This document shows, one piece after another, positions 1 to 12,862 of a stretch of 64,000 nucleotides of DNA; position 1 is the first letter of the stretch; each line of letters starts with the position of its first letter. The translations under genes were made by a program, and so were the position numbers. The stretch lies in assembly GCF_958295425.1 (NCBI RefSeq), contig NC_081146.1, positions 14,070,131 through 14,134,130 on the forward strand. Reading direction: 5' to 3'. The notes beneath the pieces are model-generated. The model saw nothing but the letters and a program-made list of their open reading frames with translations, had not been told where the DNA came from and did not search any database. This DNA is from Solea solea. Taxonomy: Eukaryota > Chordata > Actinopteri > Pleuronectiformes > Soleidae.

Positions 1-1049
1 ATTCACCCTTCTATCAAAGCTGACCCTGTTGCGGCTGAGACGACCCCTAGAGTGTGACGCCGTCACCGGCAGTTCTCGCTTGTACGATGGTTTATTAACC
101 AGATTAACTCGGCAGCACCTGGTGTTTGTGAGGAATCCTGTCTGGAAACGTTTACTCTCATTGTCCTTCAAATGCCGTTTGATAAAACCCAAACTGACTG
201 TCATGCAACTTTTAATATAAATGGTTTGGTGAGCTGATGAGATATTCAGTAATGGTCCAACACTAGTCAAAATCACTGGATCAAATATAGAACAGTAAAA
301 TGTAAAATCCCATACATTCCAAACCCTAACATATCACAATAATGCTTCACTAAGCACAGACTAAATACATGTAAATAAAAAGCAGCATTTCTGAGCTGAG
401 TCATGTTATGGGCGGTTAATTTCTTCTTTTTTTTATGGGAGCAGAATATTTGCTGCACAGTTAGAGGATTATGTTTTTTTTTTGTTATGGCTGGTTATTG
501 CTGCATCGGCAATAGCGTGTTGTGAACAGATTAGTATTTAAAGTGATGTCAAATGAGTCTCTGCACTCAGAGAGGATATCAGAGGTTCTGTTAGAGTGAC
601 TGTACAGGAAGTTCTGCTGGTTCCAAACTTCTTTTCATTTTGAAATTCACTTATTAGGTCGATGTGTTCCTGGAAAACAGCTTCAAAATTGGTTTTCTAC
701 TCATGCCCTGATCTATGCTGTGCCACAGTTTTCTCTCAGAGGTTTACAAAAAGCTCCTTGGACTTCACGGTTTCATGGTTTTTGTCAACAAGCATGAAGT
801 TTTTCCAGATTCAGCATCAGCAAGTGGGAGGGTGAAATAACTAAACTGCCAGTCGCAGTCCTTGGTCCAGTTAATCAAGCGAGTGTCCTATAAATCAAAA
901 GGAAAAGCAGTAACTCTAATTCCACCTGTCTTCTGTCCAGCAGCAAGGACAGCAGATACCGAGTCCAGTCATTTAGGAGAGTGTCAAGGAAGACATTGTA
1001 TAAACTTTGTATAAGTGCATAATTACTTTCAAATACTTTTGCCCTATGT

Positions 1050-1163
1050 CAGCTGGGATGGGCACCAGCATCCCTAAGTCCCTCATGGGGAGAATAAAGC
1101 GGTAGAAGATGAATGAATGAATGAATGAATGAATGAATGAATGAATGAATGAATGAATGAATG
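1050..1163 (+). repeat. 3' tail of a CR1/L2-type LINE (or derived SINE) ending in a (TGAA)n run
   Basis: The segment around 1050-1108 reads like the conserved 3' end of vertebrate L2/CR1 elements: agctgggatgggcaccagc, then a cctcatgggg-like block and a taaagcggtagaaga block. It runs straight into about 13 copies of a GAAT tetranucleotide (1110-1163), as these LINE tails usually do. No reverse-transcriptase coding sequence precedes it, so it is a severely 5'-truncated copy. Confidence 0.7.
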
Positions 1164-2929
1164 TTGTAAAGATGTTGTAGCCATGGACTAAGCTTTATAA
1201 AAGTACTTCTGTTATGGAGGTCAACATCTTGCACTGCTGTGTTTCTACAGAAGCCTGAAGGGACAAACAAGTCAGAGTGTGTTTTTCACATGATACATTG
1301 GACACTTATATGCAAACAAAGACATAGAAGACATGCTTTCTGGTACACAAACACCACCGTAGTTCCCTTAAATGCTTGGAGAAGTGAGAGGTGAAGGTCT
1401 GAGAGTAATAAGTTATTGATGACTGCAGCTCTGTTGCTGGTAGTAAACTGTATTTAGTAAATAAACATGGCGGCTTATTACAGTGTGTGTGTTTGAGATG
1501 AATGTTGTCTTGTTTTTACACACATTACCAGACATGTGTCGCATTGACAACAGAAAAAAAACACATGTGGGAATCACTGCTGAATGATCCCAGCGTCACT
1601 TCCTCTTGTGCTTCTGTTTTTGTATTTTAGTTTTGTAAACTCGTGTTTTTCTACCTATGTAGTATTGTGAGTCTTATAAATATAAATACAATAAATAAAA
1701 GAGAACTCTTCTTTTTTTGAACAAGTAACCCTTTTCAAATCAAAATCTGATAACTTTGAAAGCGCGCACTTGGCGTGTCACAAAGACTGCAATTGAATTT
1801 TTCTGGTTTTAATATCTTGTGTTTCCATCCTTGCAGCAGAATGTAGTTTATTCTGTGGTGGTGTCACGTGGTAATCACATTTGAAATCTATTATTTTGTG
1901 ATTGAAATGTTCATTAAAAACGTTCAGCCTGTAGTTTACAGCGTGGAGGATGTTGTTGTTTGGGTAAAATATCTAATTGCGATTTTTCTGACAGATAATG
2001 TGACTGCGTTTTGATTTGCGATATAAATATTTCCGTACAGCTCCAGGCAGAAGTGAAGCTTTTGTTTACTGTGTAATGTCTTATTATTCGACACTTTTTA
2101 AACTGGCATCGAACAAATAAAAATAAAAATGAATTGAATAAATTGCAGCCGTTGCAATGTGATAATTGTTTCAAATTGTGATTTTTGGATCAATGAATAG
2201 TTCCAGGCAGGAAGTGGAAGATGATATTACAGAATGAGCTGTGCAGCTGGTCGCCAACATAATAAGGACACAGCATGAGCTGAGGCTGAATGACAAAATG
2301 AAAAGGTGGCTTCCTTTATCCGTTAGGAGGAGGATTATCAGCCGGTGTCAGGATACAGCCTTCGAGATAAAAGGCACAATGAAATATCGCCATCACTATG
2401 AAGCCAATAAATTGGACAGAGAAATATGTTAGGCTTCTCTTTGAAATCGACAAAACCCGGGGATAAAGCTTTAACCCTCTATTTATTACACCCACAGAAA
2501 CCCCCACTGAATGCACCCACAGTCATGGTGCATTTAAGATGAAGAAGAATATTTAAACTTTTAAAAAACGGGGAAGGTGAACTCTCACTCTGCTGCACTT
2601 GAACATGAATGGTCTCTATTGTAATCTTGTGCTTCCCTTTTCTTGTTTTCTGATATCGTGGACGTCACTGAGTCACAGTGTAACTGGACACCGATGATCA
2701 CAAAGGTCCAGAGGGAGCATCTCAGGTCATGTATTCATTTATCTGATGCACCTCTCCTTCTCTCCTTGTCTCCTCATCTCTCCCCCTCACTGTCCTCATT
2801 TCCTCTCATTTCTCCATTCTCTGTTGCTTTTTAAATCATGTTTTCAACAGGTTTAGATTTATATGCAAATGTGCTCCCAGGCAAACATGTATGAGAAACA
2901 GCTTTTTCTATTTCAAAAAAATAAAAGTG

Positions 2930-2992
2930 TGTATATATCCATACATATACATACACACACACACACACATACATATGTATATATATATACTG

Positions 2993-3049
<57 letters not shown>
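2930..3049. repeat. Compound microsatellite (ATAC/CA/TA)n
   Basis: An alternating purine-pyrimidine tract with a short (CA)n core, blocks of tacata and a terminal (TA)n run. The overlapping frames rich in Tyr-Ile and His-Thr are artefacts of this repeat. Confidence 0.9.
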
Positions 3050-3052
<3 letters not shown>

Positions 3053-3473
3053 CGTCTGCCTCTGGTAGAACAAATTCTATTTCAAATGCATGTACAGAGT
3101 TTTCAACTATAACTGGAGTTGCCCTCATGTGGATTTAGAGTTTGGCTTGCGAATCATATGTTTATCAATGATTCAGTGGAAATGGTGTCATCTAATGTTT
3201 TGGAGATAAAAATAATTCTCCCGCACACTCGTTACTCATTGCTCCACTTTCCCTCAGTCCCTATTATAACATCATTAGAGTCTGCTCTCATTTCTGATCT
3301 CGTGTCTTTATTTGGTGCAAATCTCTCGGCCTGATTTGCTTCACTCTTGACTGTAGTGATGATAGACGATATAGGGTTTACTTTAAGTTTATTTCTCATC
3401 ATGTTCAGATGTATTATGTAAGCCAACATTTTTCTCTAATTCTACTAAAGTTAAATTAAAACTACGCCCTAAT

Positions 3474-3625
3474 TAGGCGTGGGAATCACAGGGTATCATA
3501 CGATACGCTATACATGGTCCCCGATATCAATAATATCACGATACAACAATTCTGTCATAATCAACATATTGTAAGACAATCACAACATGGATGGAGCATC
3601 TGTCAAATCGATATTTTGACCCCCT
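3474..3625. mobile_element. Relic of a short DNA-transposon-like repeat ('gatacgatac' type)
   Basis: The segment starts ggcgtgggaatcacagggta and contains repeated gatac, atatcacgatac and atcgatattttgac blocks. This wording is typical of a widespread non-autonomous repeat in fish genomes. Ends are approximate because I could not define terminal repeats. Confidence 0.45.
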
Positions 3626-6600
3626 ATTCCTGAGAAGGTATAAAAGAGTGTGAGTTTGGTTTCAGCTCACTCTTCTCCAACTTCTCTTTTCTCCTGACTC
3701 CTCTCTGTGTCTCTAACCTCAGCTTTCCTCGCTGTCTTTGTACTCACTTTCATTAAACTTTACTTTATCACCTTTTACCTCTGCAAGAATTTATCCTTCA
3801 ACCCAAATGGGCTTTGAACCACTGAAATGGACCTTCATCATCCAAGGGTCCATTTTCATCAACCTCTGGCACGAGAAAGTTGTGTTGTGTAAGCGTTGGA
3901 CCTTCATCGCGGGAAATTGCTTCTTTCAAGCACCTTTTTCCTTTCGTCTGCACTCATCCAGTCCTTGAGCGATCTGCGCTTTTACCCTCTGCCCTTCAAT
4001 AGCTGCGTCTAAAGAGGCAAACCTTTGCTGGAGAAATGGCCACAGAAACTGGAAAAGACAAGCTGGCAGCAGTGAACCAGACTCCACTGCATGTTCAAAA
4101 ACAATTGCCCGAAGACAATGTATGAAAACATAAAGAAGCACCCACCAAACACTTCATAAGCGGATTCTACTGCTCAAAGCAAATGTGGACATTCGGTAGC
4201 ACTTCACAATCGTATTTCATGATGATTCATTATGACTTCTCGTAAACGTGATTGTGTGTGTTATTGGAAGTGCGGGCTCCACTTACAGCAATCTCAGCGC
4301 TCCCTGAACAGCTGTCTGACTCTGTGCCTGCATGTTCAATCATAGCTGCTGCAGTTTCCCTCACCCCACTGGTCCAAAGTTGCCTTGATGCACCGGACGC
4401 TGCGTTAAAAATCACACATCAAGAGACTGCACCGCTTCTTTTCTTCATATCACGCTTCATATTCATAAATACAAGTGTCTGAAACAGCAAACATATTCGA
4501 ATATACCTTTATTCAGTGAAATAATGGATGAATTCAGCTCAACAATTAGAGTTCGTGGCCAATGGCCACATATCTGATCTGATCAAGGACCGTGTGCTAA
4601 AGTGACCCAGATCTGATTAGAAACTCAGAATTCTCTGTCCACAAAGCCCTGAAAAAAAGTCTGATCTATTCGGATAGGAGTCATCTCAGTCTGCGAATGT
4701 GAAGGAAGCCTTTTTCACCAGTCTACAGGGCGTGTACATGAGAAATTGTATTAAAACATGCATCATGTGACCTGTATAAGGTGTTTACAGCTTGTTCATT
4801 ATTAATGTTATAATGTTTAAATGTAAGAAGCATAAGACTTCACTGCCTCTGAGGTTGTTTCAGTACTCTACCTCTACAAATACACACAATATGCCCCTGA
4901 CTGTGGCATGGGTGGAGTCTCCTGACTCTGAAAACTCACTGGAACAAATGCAAATACGACACACAAACAGCATGCATGTACTACGCTGCAGGAAACGGCC
5001 CAGCACCACTGTATGTCAAAGTGACTTCACTACAGTCACAGACACCCGGCTTCACTTTTCACTCAGCCTGCATATACCATGAAGAAAATAAGGGTCTGGC
5101 ATATGGTGTCAGGCAGCATCTGGGTGGAAAACCATGATGGATGTTGATGAGTCTGTCAAAAAAATCAATCTCTCAGCAGCAAAGTGTCAACCAGCGCAGC
5201 AGCCACTGATTCAGCAGCTGCACCTGCAGTGGGTAAGAGAATCCCTGCAGGTTTTAATAGAACGAAGGTGAGGATGTCCGCAAGCTCCAGCCTGGCAGGA
5301 AAACAGCTGTGCTCTGTATTTAGTAAACAATCACTCTGTCCTTTGTGATAATTGCGGATTTAAATAAATACCAAGCTTTTATATAGGGCTTGCAGTATTT
5401 TGAGTGACTGTGAGTCACATGGAACTCTCAAGTCATTTTGCTTTTAAGATGTCAGTGGTTTGAACAACACGTCAAAGTTGTCAATAACATAGCATTGTTT
5501 ATCTCTTTTGGAGAATAACTGTGTCAAACTTTATCTCCCGATTAAGTCTATATAGATGTGTCTGTGTGGCGTATATTTGTTTACATGGTGAGAAGTGAAT
5601 CACCGAAGCAATCGTAAAGGTCACTGATCAATAATGTACAGCATCGATATGTCACACACAGCAGACAGCAGCGTGCTCCGCCCCCAGATAATATGACGCG
5701 GAGAGAATCTGCCCACAGCCTCACTGACACACTTTGTCTGTTGGTGAGAAAAAAAGCTTTCAAAACTACATTTAAAGAAGCTAAATCTTACACAACGTTT
5801 GACGTGTGGTCAAATGGGATCGATCTGTGCTTGTCCTTGAAACTTGTTATTCTGAGCCTCACACTACGAGTCTTAAATCTGCCAAGCACTCGAGGACTTT
5901 CAAATCTGACTTGATTGAAATGTTTAATGTTTTAACCCTGAGAGCACAGACTAGACGATCCAGTCAAGACGCAGGACCACACACAGGGAGGAGATTGTTG
6001 GAGGGATTTAGGATCTCTCTCTGAAACAGACATGGAGGCGGACTGTCTCTGTCGTCAGTTAATAGCTGTTGTGTGTTCAATGTTTGTGCTGAGAAACGCA
6101 ACAAAAATGTACGGAACATCCATTTCCTGGGTGACTCTCTCATTGGTTATTGCAGGGTTCTGCTCACACCTCCAATCGCTCTAAAGTCGTTATTTAACAC
6201 GGTTGAACATGTTTAAACATGTTTAACACTTAGGAATTGGAATCGTGATAATCTGTTCAAATCAGCCTAAAATTGGAAGACACCTACGATGTATTGGAAG
6301 GACGAGATTGTGACTGCAATCTGGCCAATTATCCTCTAATCTAGTGTGGGGCAGGCATTAAGAAACCCACATGTAAAATGGCAAATGCGGCCCCACTCTC
6401 GTTAAATATGCAGTGCTCTTGGCAATGTGTAATCTGGACGTCACCGCAAAGTGGGCCATGTCATACATGATAAATATGACCTGGATATCTTCAGAGTAAA
6501 GTGGGCCAACTTTGGTACAGGTGTAGCACAGTGGCTGACATGTGACGATGCAGCGGACAGCTTTTGGCCCAGATCTGACACACAGGTGCAGAACACCCAC

Positions 6601-6635
6601 GAGCCGTCATTCCACGCAGTACCTATATGGGCCAA

Positions 6636-6672
<37 letters not shown>
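6636..6672. repeat. (GT)n microsatellite
   Basis: About 18 uninterrupted GT units. Confidence 0.9.
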
Positions 6673-6674
<2 letters not shown>

Positions 6675-8718
6675 CCAGATCTGGTTCCACAAAATCTGTG
6701 ACAGTGACCAACGATGTCTAGCAAAAGTGCAGCGATGAAGCAACAGTGGTTCATTTTTACTCACAAACTCACGGGCACAGAACAATCGACCTGTTATTCG
6801 CGTCAACATTTTCACTTAAATCAGCTAAATAACACATTTCCAATATGTATTTGATATTTATTAGTGTCTTTTGGGTCGCTAATTGTTAGCTAGTAAAAAT
6901 ACAATTTCCAATTTCCATTAAACATAGTGTCTGTGAAACGTAATTGTGAAAATCTATATTAAAGCATCCTCCACTATATTTTCCAGGAGGCGAGACAGGA
7001 GCTCAGAGCATACGAGTCTCAGAGAGCCTCATACGACGTACAGCCTTCATCATTACTCCCCTCCTCCTCCTCATTCTCCATCTCAGTATTGATCGTCTGG
7101 CTTTATTCTCTCTGCCCATGTGGGACATTCATCATATTCCTCCTCTTATACTCTACTCTCACTATTAGACAATCCTAATAATACCTCAGTGCTGCGCTCA
7201 TACTGCAGACTGAAATCCTGCCACTACGACAGTCTGTGCATCTGAGTCGATTGAGTTAACTGCACTGCAGGTCGGTGAGTTTAAGGTCCAGTGTGTAGCA
7301 TTTAAGAAATGTTATATATATTTGATTTAACCTTCATTTAACCAGGAGGTTATTAAAGATATAAATCTCGACACTATTTTACGATTGCTGTGAGTGGTTT
7401 CTGAGATTTGCTCCAACTTTCCAAATTGGAAATCCGACCAGAGGAGGTGTTCCAGTTCAAACCTCCGACTAGGACCTTGTAAATTCTGACTTAACTGGAA
7501 TGCACCCTAATATACTAGCCATGAATCTGTTTAGTAAAATTGTCTAATTGCTTCACAATAATATTAATCATTTTGTTTTTGTAGCTTTAGAATAAGCCTT
7601 TTATAAGCACTTTAGGTAAGAGCCTTGCTTTTACAACCACTATCTTACACCGCAATATTTCTACAGCAGCCAAAATAAACAAACAAGGCAATGAATGTGT
7701 TTCACGCTGTGAAGACGAAGATGAAGAACAGTTCCATGTCATAAACCCAGCACAGAAACCAATAAGGAAATGGCAAAGACCCTGGGAGACAGCAGAGAGA
7801 GCTCCTGTGCTCCATGAGAGGTGAGCAGAGTCCTTCATTTGTCTCACCATCGGATGTGACTTCACTTGAGGAGATGATTCGATTTAATTGCGGCTCAGAT
7901 TGAGAGGTTTATTGGTTTGGCTGTTTGTTGACTGGACACCTGAACTTGAATGTGAGAAAACAAAATCAGTGTTATTAGTGCAACGGACAAAGGTTTGTGG
8001 TCGTCCACTGACCGTGATGACTGTCTTACTGCTGTTACCAGCACACATTTACCAAACTCTAGCTCCAGAGTTGCAGTAATGGAAATTATCTATTATTGAT
8101 CTCTGCTAATGCATGCTGTTCACCCTTACAGAGGTCAAAGGGCAGACTCAGATTCAGCACTTTGGCATTATAATGTAACAATGGCATCATGATTTGCATT
8201 ATCTGCTTTATCCTTGGGAGGATGGAAATTAAACTGTGACCTGCAATGGCTCCTGACTCAAAGAGAGCTACTAGCTAACCTCATAATAGTGTTTATTGTT
8301 TGTTATGGTTGATCCTGCTCATGTTTTACTGTTTTATTAATCTTATCATTATATAGCTTTAGCTGCATTAGTGTTTTTATATTGTATCTGTTTTTATTTG
8401 TGAAGCACATTGTTACTTTGTTTTGAGACGTACTATATAAATAAGACAAATATTATTATTATTTAATTATATTGACAGAAATGAAGAGTGTCTTCTTTTT
8501 TTCTGTCTCTTTCACTGTACATTATGTGGACATGAAACCATGATATATCATGTCTTGTCAGTGCAGTGGAAAGCAAACAGTGATGTGGAGTTAAAATGAG
8601 AAGTGACTTTAAAGCTTTTAATGTATCTCATGTAAAGAAGAAATATTCAATTATTAATTATTTTCCACTGTAGGACTGGACAATGGTTCAATAAAAGCAC
8701 ATGTTGCGATATAACTTT

Positions 8719-8730
8719 TATACATGTATG

Positions 8731-8762
<32 letters not shown>

Positions 8763-8797
8763 TGTACATATATATACATATATATGTATATATATAC
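8719..8797. repeat. (TA/TATG)n microsatellite
   Basis: Alternating TA blocks with interspersed ATG and TAC units, followed by non-repetitive sequence. Confidence 0.85.
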
Positions 8798-9221
8798 AGA
8801 TGTGCACTAATATCTGGGGCTAAATGATTTGGGTAAAATGTTTGTAGAGTGTTATAGATCTGACACAAAATGGAGCATTGCCACATGAAATACTGTCAAA
8901 AGCATTGCAATAATACATGAATGAGAAGGCACTGTTTCTAATATTAATGTTGGCATGAAGCAGTGAAAATATAATGATTAAACTGCAGCCTCTGGGATTG
9001 GATTATTTTCTCCATTGTCTTAGAAAAATGGTTATGGTAATATCTGATTACGTAATAAATGGTTACGGTAATTGAGGGTTATTGTAATTGATAAATAAAA
9101 AGTAAATCAAATTCTGATGTATAAAATGGCATTTTCTATCAGAAATGTGTAGTTAAGTGCAGTTAAAATGTGAACATACTGTATGTGTGCAGTGTACAGT
9201 AAGACATCAATCATCACCTAC

Positions 9222-9516
9222 CTTGAGCTATAGCTATGGACTCGAACCTGTGCAGCTCCCTCAGCAGACAGGTGCGCTCAGACGGGTGAAGGCTGTAAAT
9301 AAACTCCTTGGCTCCTCGGGGAGAGTTGAGCGGCTCCACTGGTTCATTGACCGGGTGTGTGCCCAGGTTACACCGCTGCTGCTGCTGTACCAGCACGGTC
9401 AGCGGGGATGAGGATATGGCGGCAGCTCGGTGGCTGCTGACTCCGGCTCTGCTCAGCCCGCTGCCGGCTCTCAGGGCGAGGGCGGGCCGCAGGAATCTCC
9501 GCAGGCAGGGCAGCAT
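9222..9516 (-). CDS. tmem65: TMEM65 mitochondrial inner-membrane protein, first coding exon
   Basis: This exon encodes the first 98 residues plus one base of the next codon; the human protein is about 240 residues. The second half matches vertebrate TMEM65 as I recall it: a LGTHP motif, an NSPRGAKEFIYSLHPSERT block and the block ending LHRFESIAIAQ, which is where the human first exon also ends. A good donor (gtaggt) follows directly. The N-terminus is rich in Arg, Ala and Ser with almost no acidic residues, as expected of a mitochondrial presequence, and includes a run of four Gln. I chose the ATG at 9516. The open frame reaches further upstream, but only through a GTG at 9543, and an intron acceptor precedes that. 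TMEM65 is reported to act in mitochondrial Na+/Ca2+ handling and cristae. The membrane segments lie in later exons outside the window. Confidence 0.9.
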
Positions 9517-9551
9517 CTCTGGGATGAAGGAGGAGCGACGCACCGGTGAAC

Positions 9552-9897
9552 CTGATGGGGGAGAGAGAGCGAGAGAAAACAGAATCAGTCATGTTTCTAT
9601 AGAATATAAAATGATGTTGGTGTGAGAAGAGCCCCACAGCCCGTGGACCCAAACCGCTGGACTCACACTAACAATCACACATTGATTTTAAACAAACAAC
9701 AACAACAACGTCCGCCTTTAGCTGAACAATAAAGTATGGAGGGATGTGGACGTTTCCCTGAACATCCAACTGCAACTTATCGGTCGCAGCTCCGTCGATG
9801 CTCCGCTGTCCCGTGACATCCCACAGCACCAGCACCATCCACGGAGGGGACACAAAAACACTCACACACGGACACAAACACGCCGCTGCTCGCTTAC
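9552..9897 (-). other. tmem65: Probable intron in the tmem65 5' UTR
   Basis: On the minus strand a strong donor (CAG|gtaagcg, exon end 9898) faces a strong acceptor at 9552: a long C/T tract ending ctctctcccccatcag. The predicted downstream exon begins at 9551, 35 bases before the ATG. Splicing here would leave a first exon that is non-coding for TMEM65. This is inferred from splice motifs only. Confidence 0.55.
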
Positions 9898-10140
9898 CTG
9901 CTGTGGGGAAGTTGTGGACAAACACGTCAGAAACCAAACTGTCTCCTGTCTTTTGTGCTACATCCCATTTTTTCGAGCGTTAACCCAGAGACTGTGGCGA
10001 TACTGACCTCAGTGTGACAGGACGGGAGGAGGAGGAGGAGGAGGAGGGACACGCAGCGTCCACGCACATACTCCACACTCACTCACACACCAATCGCAGC
10101 GCTGCTGTCCTCCCTGCGTAACCGTGACGTCACTGACAGA
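9898..10140 (-). promoter_or_regulatory. tmem65: tmem65 non-coding first exon and promoter region with CRE and CCAAT motifs
   Basis: This is the most CpG-rich part of the left third of the window. It holds a perfect palindromic CRE, TGACGTCA, at 10125-10132, a CCAAT box at 10090-10094, and a (GGA)n/(TCC)n tract at 10025-10048. Read on the minus strand, the putative first exon carries an upstream ATG (about position 9971) followed within 14 codons by a stop, plus an overlapping ATG-TAG minimal uORF. The start of transcription cannot be fixed from sequence. Confidence 0.55.
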
Positions 10141-11511
10141 CGCACGCAAGCCTCATTGAGCAGCAGAGACTGTGTGGACTGTCTTTACTCTGACTACAGT
10201 GAGTGGACAGGACTGTGGACATGGACGTGTCCTGTGAACACTCTTTATTATAATAAGAAAATAAATGATTAATGTTTCTGAATATTTATGTCAGGCAGCT
10301 GGAACCAGCTGTATGAAGCTTATTTTATTTATTTTATTTTATTATATACATATATATTTATTATGGTTTAATAGTTTTATATGCATATGTATGCTTTTTT
10401 GTTTATTTAAGCTGCATTTATTGTATTTGTTTTGTTTTGACTTAGTCTTATATATTTTTTTATTTCTATATTTTCTGTTCTTTTAGTTCTTGTAATGAGA
10501 AATAAATGTGTTTATTTAAAAGAAATAAGAACTATGAGCTATGGAATGATTATTATGTTTATGAATATCGTGTGTTGTATTGTTAAAGTACACAGGGGAG
10601 AAGACGAGGTGAAGGCAGTAATGACACTACATTACAACTGCTGTAAAACACTAACAGCATCAACCACACCTTGAATTTATCCTTGTGTATAAAATGTGAT
10701 TTGTAAATAAAACTTTCCTTGCCATGCTTTTATGTGCTCGCATATCTGATTTATGAGGCATTTTTATCTCTTAAATGGTAAAGAAAATGGATGCAGGCCT
10801 GTACTTTCTGTACTTGTTTTACGTGTTAGTGTATTAGTTTTCTTTTAACCTAATTTTGGTAGCCACATGATTACATTTTTTGAATCTTTTAAACCCTGTT
10901 TAACTTCTAAAGTCTAGTTTAAAAGTTTCACTTTTAATTATTATTTATCTAAAACTGCTTTCTTGTCTTCATGTGGTGCATCACTGTGTGGTTGGAGTGT
11001 GTCACATATTAATATTACTGTATTGAATTGTACATTCTAACCATGTCATTTCCTATGGTCAATAAAAGAACATTTTAAAATATTTCATTATCAGCTGAGA
11101 CCGGAAAAGCTAATTATCAGTTTACCTGCAGTAGTGGACGAAGTGTGAGTCTCTTACACGTACATTAACTGTACAGCAAGAGAGGAGTGTGTGTGTTGGG
11201 TGTGACCCCTCTGCGCTGGGGCCTTTGAGTTATTCACCCACAGCCCAAATCCACACCCAAAGAAAATATGACACCATGTGGAAGTTATTTGTCTCAAAGA
11301 GGAAGCCAAGGGAAAGAAAGAGAATAGTGTTTGTTTCAGGCATGATTCAGTACTTTTTTTTTTAATTGGGGCTCTTCTGTGTGTAAGAATGTCAGGTTTA
11401 CTGTTAAAGCTTTAGAATTATTACTTATATGAGACTTTGCAGGGGGAGTAATGTTTTATCCAAACAGAAACTTCAGCTGCAAGGATTTGGGTTTTAAAAA
11501 GTAGGCGACAC

Positions 11512-11526
11512 TGCCCCCTGGTGGAC
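11512..11526 (-). promoter_or_regulatory. CTCF-like site
   Basis: Read on the minus strand, GTCCACCAGGGGGCA fits the CTCF core CCASYAGRKGGCRS closely. A motif match alone does not show binding, and similar 'ccccctggtgg' strings are also spread by fish repeats. Confidence 0.4.
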
Positions 11527-12624
11527 AAAAACGCACACTTTTTAGTTAGGCCACAAGAGATACATGATAAAAATCATTTGTAACAACAATCACAAAACTG
11601 CTGCAAAACTGTTTAGAAAGATGTTTTGTGGGGAAAAAGTATGACAAAAACTTGAGAGAGTGGGTACAACCTGTACCACCATCCCACAGTCCTTACCTGA
11701 TTCCACTCCACTTCAGCTGTCTTGGCCACAAGATGTCACCAAAACCTAGTATCAACATTGGTATGAAACGCTTTTAATAATGCAACAAGGCTTTTCTTTC
11801 CATGACTGAAACTACTTCTTATGAATACTTAATAGCTAGGATGAACAACACACAGGAGAAAGCTTAACATGCCTGGGATCATTTCCTCCTATACATCAAG
11901 GGGACACTGCATTAACAGATTTTAAGGGGCTCTATAATACATATCGGAGTTGCCAAATCATTTCATATACTGCTGCAGCTTCAATTACTGATGTTATGTT
12001 TAATTTATTTGTTTTGTGTCTGTTTATGAAAAGAAAACCACAATTTCTGTACATATTCTGACGTTTCTTTCGTCCATCGACCCTATGCAATGATCATATT
12101 GGTTGATATTTTGTAAAAAAAACAGGCCCAGTTTCCACAAACGCTTAACTGTAAGTAGTTAATATATCAAGTTATTATATTCATTTGATTAACAAGAATG
12201 TGTGAAGTTCATCTTTTCAATTTCCTGCTGTTTAGTCTGTTTTCATATACATGGAAATTGTGTGATATTGTGTAAAAAGCTCAACACCAGCCCAACAAAC
12301 CCCCGGGGTGACATTATTTTGCCGACTAACGTCCGTGAAAAGATTTACATTTAGTTTATTAGGGAAGTGGACACATGAAGGTTGCACAGTTACACATTCA
12401 AGAGGCCACTGTGGCAAAAACATTACAACCTAATACATTTTTTCCTCTTCTTAACTTCATAGTAACCTGTTGAACTGTAGAGGGAGACACAGAGAGGTCA
12501 ACTCTCCTCAGGGTGAGGGGGAGGGTCTGGGGAGTGGGAGCGTGGGCAATATCACCTAAAAACTTAACTAGAAACCAGGTTTAATCTTCTTATTCATAGG
12601 ATATAATGACATTTGGCAGCTCTG

Positions 12625-12634
12625 ATATAATATA

Positions 12635-12674
<40 letters not shown>
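12625..12674. repeat. (TA)n microsatellite
   Basis: A nearly pure TA tract of about 50 bases just beyond the proposed mtss1 polyadenylation site. Confidence 0.85.
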
Positions 12675-12677
<3 letters not shown>

Positions 12678-12852
12678 GCTAACATTTTAAATATGAAAAT
12701 TACAGGTTGAAAATACACTTTTTGGACAGATGGACGGCCAAAAAACAAAAGAAAAAAGGAAGAATATTGAGAACTGAATGCTGGGTTTCCAGAAACATCT
12801 AAGCAGCAACAGCTTCTGTGAGCTTCTGTTTACAATACAGCTTTAATTTGTT

Positions 12853-12862
12853 TTTATTTATT
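12853..12862 (-). terminator. mtss1: Candidate polyadenylation signal pair for mtss1
   Basis: Minus-strand AATAAATAAA, two overlapping canonical hexamers. An earlier non-canonical signal may be used instead. Confidence 0.4.

Larger units (their letters stand above)
1..9221 (-). other. tmem65: Probable tmem65 intron 1 (left part of window), no other supported exon
   Basis: The stretch lies downstream, on the minus strand, of the tmem65 first coding exon, whose donor is at 9220-9221. I searched it for the next TMEM65 exon, which should encode the first transmembrane segments, and did not find it, so the intron probably continues past the left edge. It holds a LINE-tail fragment, a TIR-type repeat relic and several microsatellites, listed separately. 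Its open reading frames are short and show no domain or splice pattern. That it is intronic is an inference from the position of the exon. Confidence 0.55.
10205..12830. other. Intergenic DNA between tmem65 and the mtss1 3' end
   Basis: No exon with recognisable protein similarity is present. Plus-strand polyadenylation hexamers occur near 10,709 (aaataaaactttcc) and 11,060 (caataaaagaac), but no plus-strand gene leading to them could be supported. One CTCF-like motif is at 11512-11526. Confidence 0.6.

Noticed and set aside
9517..9543. Upstream extension of TMEM65 to a GTG at 9543
   Set aside because: The family starts with a short Leu/Arg-rich presequence at the ATG at 9516, and an intron acceptor lies just upstream of the GTG.
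9157..9625. Plus-strand frames at 9157-9411 and 9308-9625
   Set aside because: Antisense to the tmem65 first coding exon and without similarity to anything recognised.
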